NCBI GenBank assembly: GCA_950295325.1
Contig: OX485804.1
Coordinates: forward strand, 6,140,001-6,204,000
Direction: 5' to 3'
Length of the DNA: 64,000 nucleotides
Origin: Polytrichum commune
Taxonomy: Eukaryota; Streptophyta; Polytrichopsida; Polytrichales; Polytrichaceae
How positions within the stretch are numbered: position 1 is the stretch's first letter; each line of letters starts with the position of its first letter. This document shows, one piece after another, positions 57,961-64,000 of the stretch. Under the pieces are notes generated by a model. It saw only the letters and a program-made list of their open reading frames with translations. It did no database searches and was not told the origin of the DNA. The translations under genes and the position numbers were made by a program.

Positions 57961-60084
57961 TTTGAGGCTCCACTTCCCCAGAGCAAAAGCCACCAGCTCC
58001 TGTTCCTACGAAACAGTCCAGAAACAAAGCTTTTCCTCTATGAATTCCAAACCTCAGAACCAAAACCTTTGCAATCCAACACTAGTCGATGGACTCCGAA
58101 GATCAACCTGGAGGTTGGAGAGGAAGAGCAAGGTGATCTTCCAACTAAGTTACGTTAATTCAGAGGAATTGCAGCAGAGAGAAGTGTACAAACAAGCCAT
58201 CAGACATCCCAGTCAGAGGTTTTTGGAAGTTGTTCTCGGTTGACGTCTGATTGTGGCAGGAATGGAAAATTGTACTGTAAAGCTTGTAACTTGATTTTGG
58301 ATTGTGTGAGTTGCAAGATGAGTGAGTTGAATGTGTTTTTGGCGTGAAGCTCACATAAGATTCTTGGGAGCTGTGATGAAGCATTCTAGGAGCCATGGAT
58401 GTGTGCTTGTGACAAGGCTCTCTTGCCTGAGCCTAAGGAGAAAGGAAGGCTGCCAGGTGGCAACGATGGTGATGATTGATTAATGGTGGATGATACCTTA
58501 CATGATTTCATCCATGGTTGCCTTTATTAAAATTTGCTAGAAATTGCCACTTGTCAATATTGTATTGATTGAGACCATAACTTACAGATTTCCAAGTCAA
58601 AACTATGTTTCGGCACCGTTCCCAGTTCAACCAAGTAACTTAGTGGATTTGGTGTTAGTATTAAAGTCTGATATGTAATAGAGGAAATACCTTGAATAAC
58701 CCATGTTGAATAGTACTAGATTGAAGACTCAATGTCTATGTATTGTGGACTACATAACCACAAGGAGAGTGGATGATGAGTTGCTCTTGTAGTGAGACAT
58801 TCATCCACTCAAGTCGTTTATGGGACATAATCAATGCACTTATGGATGGAAATTGAAGGTTATGAATGAAACATTCTTTTTGTGTGGATGGAAAAATACA
58901 ATGTGATTTTTAGAAGTCTTTTTCATCAAGCCCCCACTTGAATGAGTGACTTGTTGTAGGGATGGTCAAGTCTCCACTTATTAATGCAAGTCAGGTGGTT
59001 GAGTAAAATTAATGATATTTAACATATGCTTAAATATGTAAATATATAAATATATAAATACATATGCATATGATATAAAAATAAGGACTGCAACTAATTC
59101 TTAAGTTGCAACGCGTGACATCATGGATTTGAGTTGGAAGTTCTTTTTCTTTACACTCAATAAAATTTTATTTTTGCACTCTAGGGTTCTTTTCTTTGAA
59201 CTCAAGTAGATTAAATGTCACTTGACATATGAGATGCATGTTTAGTATTCATAGAGTTAGGGTATGCCTCACACCATTCAAGCTTGAGTCATATATTTGG
59301 AGTTGTAAATGGATATTCTTGCTCAAAATAAAAGGGACCAACCTTGGGTTCAAACAAAGCTCCCCAAGATTAGGCTCAAACTTTAACAAACCTCTAATGG
59401 GCTATCCATATAGATAGATAGGTAGATATGACCCCATCTATGATGACTCATTGCTTACCTAAGGCAATCGCCCAAAAGTGTACATGGCCAACTAGTTATT
59501 ATCATTGATTTTTCCTTGTTTTTTTTAGCATTAGCCATCAACCCTTTTGTCTAACATGTTTGGTCTCTTCCTTCAACCATTGACAATTTTTTATGTTGTT
59601 TTTATGTCTGGTTATGACAAGATAATAGGAAAAAGAAATTAAAAATTAAAAAATGTTATTGATAGTTCGAGTCACAATGGTTTATCCATGGACTTCATTC
59701 ATAAACACAACAACCCAAATAACATGGTTCAATAATATGAAAGTTGAAATTATTTGGACATCTTCAAACATGTAAGCTATCCATACATGTGTGGATATAT
59801 GCTCAGTACATCACATGCAAAAATATTTGACATAAGTACACTATAGATACGATAATGTGTGGCATCAAAGTTGACATGCCATGTTGATTAGAATGGCCGT
59901 TACGACTTGTCCGAGTCTAGTACCAATGAGGGTGCCATGTCACCAAATTTTCTAGTTGCCACCCAATAATTGCAAGCTTATTCAAGAAGCATTTCAATGG
60001 GGTCAATGATGAGCATTGGCCAAACCAAACCTCACTAAATATTGTGATTAGTGTCACCAATTCTATTTGTCTTGCTCCATACTA
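57961..60084. other. Upstream region of the Rab3GAP gene; intergenic
   Basis: Probable promoter to about 58400, then AT-rich DNA with an ATATAAA tract (about 59036-59075) and a GATA run (about 59411-59430). No supportable gene; the plus-strand frame 57962-58243 has no recognisable content. Confidence 0.4.
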
Positions 60085-61026
60085 CCGTAGTTCAATAGCA
60101 GGTTCGGCACAAAATAATTCTAAAAATAGATCCCTAAAATTTTGGAATATTATTGTCATTCTTGCCGAATATAAAATTAATTATTTTTCAAAATTGCCAA
60201 AAAGTAAGAAATTTTTACTTCTCACTAGAGTTTTACTTACAGTGGAAGCATATGCTAATTTTGAAGGAGAGAAGGTGCTCCTTTTGTAATCAAGCTCACT
60301 TACATTAGTCCACAAAGAATATGGGTTAAGAAGTAGCAAGACTCTTGGTGAGGCTTTTCAAATGTGTTGTACACAAATTTTTGGAGTCCAATTAAGCATA
60401 GAAGATGAAGTTTTATAGAATTTTGTCCAACTAACAAAAGTTGAGAAATCAATCCTTCTTCCACCTCCAACAAGTTTTGTGTCAAAATAAGTCTTTCTGC
60501 AAAAGATATGGACAAAACATTGCAGCCGTGTAAAGATCAAAAAATTAAAATGCGTTCATAACAGTTTTTCGGAGCTCATTTGTGCATAGAAGATCAACTT
60601 TTTTGGAATTTTGTTGGTCGAAGAAAAGTTTAGAAATCAAGTAATCTTTCACCTCCAACAAATTTTATGTCATTTGAAGACTCTATGCAAAAGTTATGCG
60701 TGTTATAAAAATGAAGTCTAACTAGGTGCTTCACCTCAAAGTTTACATATCCCATATGCATTGTTGAACACAACTCCACTCTACTTGCATAAAGCACAGA
60801 GCATTCTCAACTCTTCACTTACATCTTACTTGTCATTCAATGCAAGAGAGATGAGCAAGGTATAAGCTTAAATAGAAAATTAAAAATGAATTTAAGCCGA
60901 ATTTTTAAAAATTAAAATAGAAAATTGCCGGAAATATGAATATAATATTTTTAGGTGCCGAACCTACTTTTTGAACTTTAATTAAATATTAGGCAGCAAG
61001 TTTCCGAACCTGCTAGTAAACTACGG
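60085..61026. mobile_element. 942-bp TIR element with an internal duplication
   Basis: It starts CCGTAGTTCAATAGCAGG and ends with the inverse (rc CCGTAGTTTACTAGCAGG); 21 of 23 terminal positions pair, and TA flanks both ends. Subterminal copies of GCAGGTTCGGCAC/GTAGGTTCGGCAC and of GCCGAAT/AATTGCC occur inside both ends. The centre holds two imperfect copies of a roughly 190-bp unit (about 60340-60530 and 60545-60720; shared 'gcatagaagat', 'cacctccaaca', 'gcaaaag'). No transposase frame. Tc1/mariner-type by flank; family otherwise unknown. Confidence 0.65.
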
Positions 61027-61380
61027 TAATTGTAAATGCCAGACGATAAAGAATCCCTATCGAGCTATGTGCACCTAAGAATCCACGTCCCCTGGCCCAT
61101 GTGTCAGTGCCCAAACCATAACTTTCTGGACATGCCCACGTTGTTGCTCGCACCTTGGATGACCAAATGGAACCTTGGACGGAGTTAGCTCCAACAACGT
61201 TAGTCATCCTTCGAGCCATGGATCCTCATCCGAGCATTGGGAACGTTCCCTGCTCCTTTCCCATTGGTTCTCAACCGCATTTGCTAACGATATATGCGGA
61301 TGTGTTAATGCACTAAAATATGTAGAATGTGTTATGCATCGAAATTTCTGGAATGTGTTATGCACAAGTCCCATATATAC

Positions 61381-61610
61381 AAATGTGTTGTGCACTAAAT
61401 TCAAATTTACAAATGTGTCATGCGTCATATTCATATTTACAAATGTGTCGTGCACCAGATTCAGATTTATAAATGTGTCATGTGTCATATTCATATTCAT
61501 ATTTACAAACGTGTCATGCACTAGATCCAAATTTGCAAATGTGTCATGCACCGGATCCAGATGTACAAATGTGTTATGCACCATATCTACAAATGTGGTG
61601 TGCAACAAAA
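61381..61610. repeat. 30-bp coding-phase minisatellite
   Basis: Tandem units of ACAAATGTGT(C/T)(A/G)TGCAC... with spacing 30, 30, 30, 36, 30, 30, 24 bases; all spacings are multiples of six. It keeps long frames open on both strands (61175-61675 plus; 61641-61204 minus) with a ten-residue period (TNVSC on plus, VHDTF on minus). No homologue recognised; more likely a repeat than a gene. Confidence 0.75.
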
Positions 61611-61619
61611 TTAATAGAT

Positions 61620-62250
61620 CCAGTCTTATTAGTGCCAACAACTACTTCGTACAAATAATGCTTGTAATAAAGTGATTTTTCTCTCTTAGCTTGTGATGCG
61701 AAGTGCACACTTCTTTTGTGCACATACTTCTCTCATAGCTTAATCCATACACTTCTTTTGTCCCGTTTCACATACACATGGTTTGTAGATTGTATATGAG
61801 TAAATTTTTTCACACTCTATTTGATTATGTATTGGCAGATGATGTGGTCTTATGAGATTTGCTACATCTGATAACTAGGTTGATTCACTACAATCTATTG
61901 TTCATATCAGTGTAGATTCACAATTGCTTTGTACCTCTTCGCTTGCATCATCATTAATGACCCCTATGAGTCTCTAATCGGTTAGTTAATGTGGTTGGTT
62001 TAATAACACAGATTTGTTGATCTAATAGTATATATCCACCTACACATTACATATTGATTTGCTAAGTTGCAACATAGATAACGAAAACATGGTTGGAAAC
62101 AAGTTGTAGTTTGTGTAAAAAACTTACAATTTTCATTATAGGAGAGTCACCTTCAATAGACCTCAAATCCAACTACGAGACAAACAACAAAGATGCCAAA
62201 GTTGATTCGATTGTTTTTCAAGTTGTACATGCAAATTTGATAATGAGATT
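61620..62250. other. Intergenic, no gene seen
   Basis: AT-rich sequence with no feature I can support. Confidence 0.35.
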
Positions 62251-63150
62251 ACAAGAATTGACTTAATATCCATTGATAGGCACATTCGCCTTTGAGGACC
62301 TCCAATGGACTCAACAAATTTTGACTGGAAATGGTTGTTACAATATCATTAACTATGCGATCATACCTTGGGAGAGGCTTAATGACTTCATAGTTGGTGA
62401 ACAAAATAACGACCTCATCCCGTGCAAATTTACCAAGGAATTATCAAGACAAATCTTCCAAATTCCCTCAGCAATCCAAGAGCCAACAATCCTAGCATTG
62501 CAACTAGGTAATATTATCCATTACAATCCTCTCCATTGGCCATTCCTCAAAATTAATACACCAATGCCTATTCATTCTAATGCTTGCATGTAATTCATAA
62601 AGTATAAAGGCCTTAAATTATAATAATTGCCTCCATCTACACATCCAGCCTCCAATTTGAAAGATTCAAGCTTGATAATAGCAAACATCAATAATTAGGA
62701 TGTTATGTGACAAATCTACAACCAAGTTATCAATGCTCAACATTCTCTATTGTATTCATATATAGATGCAACTTTGGACCATAACATAAGATATGGATCG
62801 TTCCACAGGACATGCAAGCGCTCCTAAAATCTACGCAAAAAATATTTAAAAAAAACATGTGAAATTAAAGCCAAGCGAGGTCGCAAGACTATCCCCGACT
62901 ATAACACTTTCTATGTTAACCATAAGACGAGCCAAAAAATACAATGAATTGGGAAAACTCTGGTAGGTATGTCCATTAAACGTGGGTCTTTTTGTTGTTT
63001 TGTTGCAAAGAGGCCTTACCTTGATGGCTCATTATGTCAACCCATATATGAGCATGAAGAGCCATGCCATGGAAGTACAATGGTTTGGTTTTTGACATGC
63101 ATTGGGATCTAATATGTTTTAAGACATTAAACTTCGTATAGAGTAGATGC
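62250..63150 (+). pseudogene. Decayed transposon-like ORF, N-terminal part
   Basis: The frame 62273-62593 reads FAFEDLQWTQQILTGNGCYN, then IIPWERLNDFIVGEQNNDLI and PCKFTKELSRQ. Further along, broken frames give IPDYNTFYVNHKTS and CCFVAKRPYLDGSLCQPIY with HEEPCHG. This looks like the N-terminal Cys/His region of a large multicopy plant transposase, possibly the same broad class as the 18.8-21.7 kb gene. Tentative; no catalytic domain is visible. Confidence 0.3.
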
Positions 63151-63365
63151 ATGCTTCGGGGTTATCTTTCGCTCAAATCATGAGCCAACAAAGAAAGAGA
63201 AAGAGAAACTCCGGTCCCTTTTTAGCAAGGGGCCGGCGTGAATAAAGTGTCCGTTCGTAATGCCAATGACCCGATGCCCACTGGACAAGGGGACATTGGG
63301 ACAATACTACTCTCCCCTTTCGAGGATGGACACTATAGTGACACACTATACTAGTTCCTAGCTAG

Positions 63366-63558
63366 CCACTAGTGCCTTGAAGATACCGGACATGGTATCC
63401 CCCCAAAGGGCTTTGAGGTACCCATACAACAAGGTCCAAGGACCCCCCACCATAGTTGGGTGGACTAAGGTGGTGACCACCACGCCGGCATGGGGAATAG
63501 AACCCACAACCTCCTCATTGGGGCCCATGAGCCCTAACCACCAAGCCAAGGCCCGTGG
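63366..63558 (-). mobile_element. tRNA-derived SINE
   Basis: On the minus strand a polymerase III A box (TGGCTTGGTGG, 63548-63538) is followed 32 bp later by a B box-like GGGTTCTATTCCCC (63505-63492), the spacing of a tRNA promoter. The head is followed by about 130 bp of non-tRNA sequence. AAGGCAC occurs at both borders and may be the target duplication. It is not an intact tRNA: the cloverleaf stems do not pair convincingly. The minus frame across it (63711-63358) is a shadow. Confidence 0.6.
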
Positions 63559-64000
63559 TGCCTTCATGAGCCAACACAAACAAAATGTGAAGGATTTGGC
63601 AAAGTGTAACGAATAGGTGACAGTAAGATATTTTGCTAATTTTTTCCAATGTACGGAATATCTGCAAGAAGAGAGCTGAAGAGTTGTGGGAAAAATACCC
63701 TTTAGTTTCAATCAGCGTACGGATGTGGATACATGTGAATGAAGTTTTGAGAGGTAAAATTTCCATGTGACGTACTAGTAGTCGCAACATTGCACATGTT
63801 GGGCATAATACAAATGCTACAATTAAGTGATATCACTCGAATATGAAGGGTATATTGAATTATGCGAAAGAGTGTTTTAATGGCCGTCCCATGATTGGTT
63901 GATTTATCATCTTCTTGGAGAGATGGTCACCCATTATTAGTACGGCTTTCAATGTAAGGCCTTTGGATTCATTCACAATCGCAATCAAGATTGCATCGTT

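Noticed and set aside
57962-58243. 93-codon frame divergent from the Rab3GAP start
   Set aside because: No family features or splice sites; it lies in the probable promoter.
63358-63711. 117-codon minus frame
   Set aside because: Runs through the tRNA-derived SINE.

Overview
This is nuclear DNA of a land plant. The evidence is spliced genes with plant-type introns, a plastid BASS-type transporter with a transit-peptide-like N terminus, plant-like SCAI and Rab3GAP homologues, and a dense load of decayed plant transposons. The genes resemble those of seed-free plants (moss, lycophyte or fern) as much as seed plants; I cannot name the species. Outside a few GC-rich gene starts the DNA is AT-rich.

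Layout. (1) 1-950: GC-rich 5' end of a gene on the minus strand that leaves the window at the left edge. It has an uninterrupted N-terminal reading frame (553 to 1) that I could not name. (2) 950-9150: intergenic repeats, including a 585-bp pogo/Emigrant-like element at 4031-4615 that keeps the C-terminal end of a transposase with a PCNA-binding (PIP-box) motif. (3) 9446-14851 (+): an eight-exon BASS1-like sodium/metabolite cotransporter (459 aa). (4) 15.9-34.9 kb: a transposon graveyard. It holds the 3' end of a non-LTR retrotransposon (-), a decayed DDE-transposase-like gene (+), a second LINE fragment split by a TIR element, PIF/Harbinger-like TIR elements, a PIF/Harbinger transposase remnant, a long foldback and a second, internally rearranged copy of the pogo-like element. 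(5) 34.9-43.8 kb (+): an eleven-coding-exon SCAI (DUF3550/UPF0682) homologue, 691 aa. (6) 45.46-57.82 kb (-): a twenty-exon Rab3GAP catalytic subunit homologue, 889 aa, convergent with SCAI. (7) 58-64 kb: intergenic, with a 942-bp TIR element, a 30-bp coding-phase minisatellite, a decayed transposon ORF and a tRNA-derived SINE.

I assembled the three complete gene models by hand. Each uses GT/AG introns, keeps one frame throughout (1380, 2076 and 2670 nt, all divisible by three) and follows the conserved order of its family. The genes do not form a pathway: one is a plastid-envelope transporter, one a probable nuclear regulator and one a membrane-traffic GTPase regulator. I see no bacterial-style system, CRISPR array or rRNA. 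The most notable new items are the unnamed edge gene, the PIP-box-bearing pogo-like family, the upstream ORFs of the Rab3GAP gene and the nested LINE insertion.
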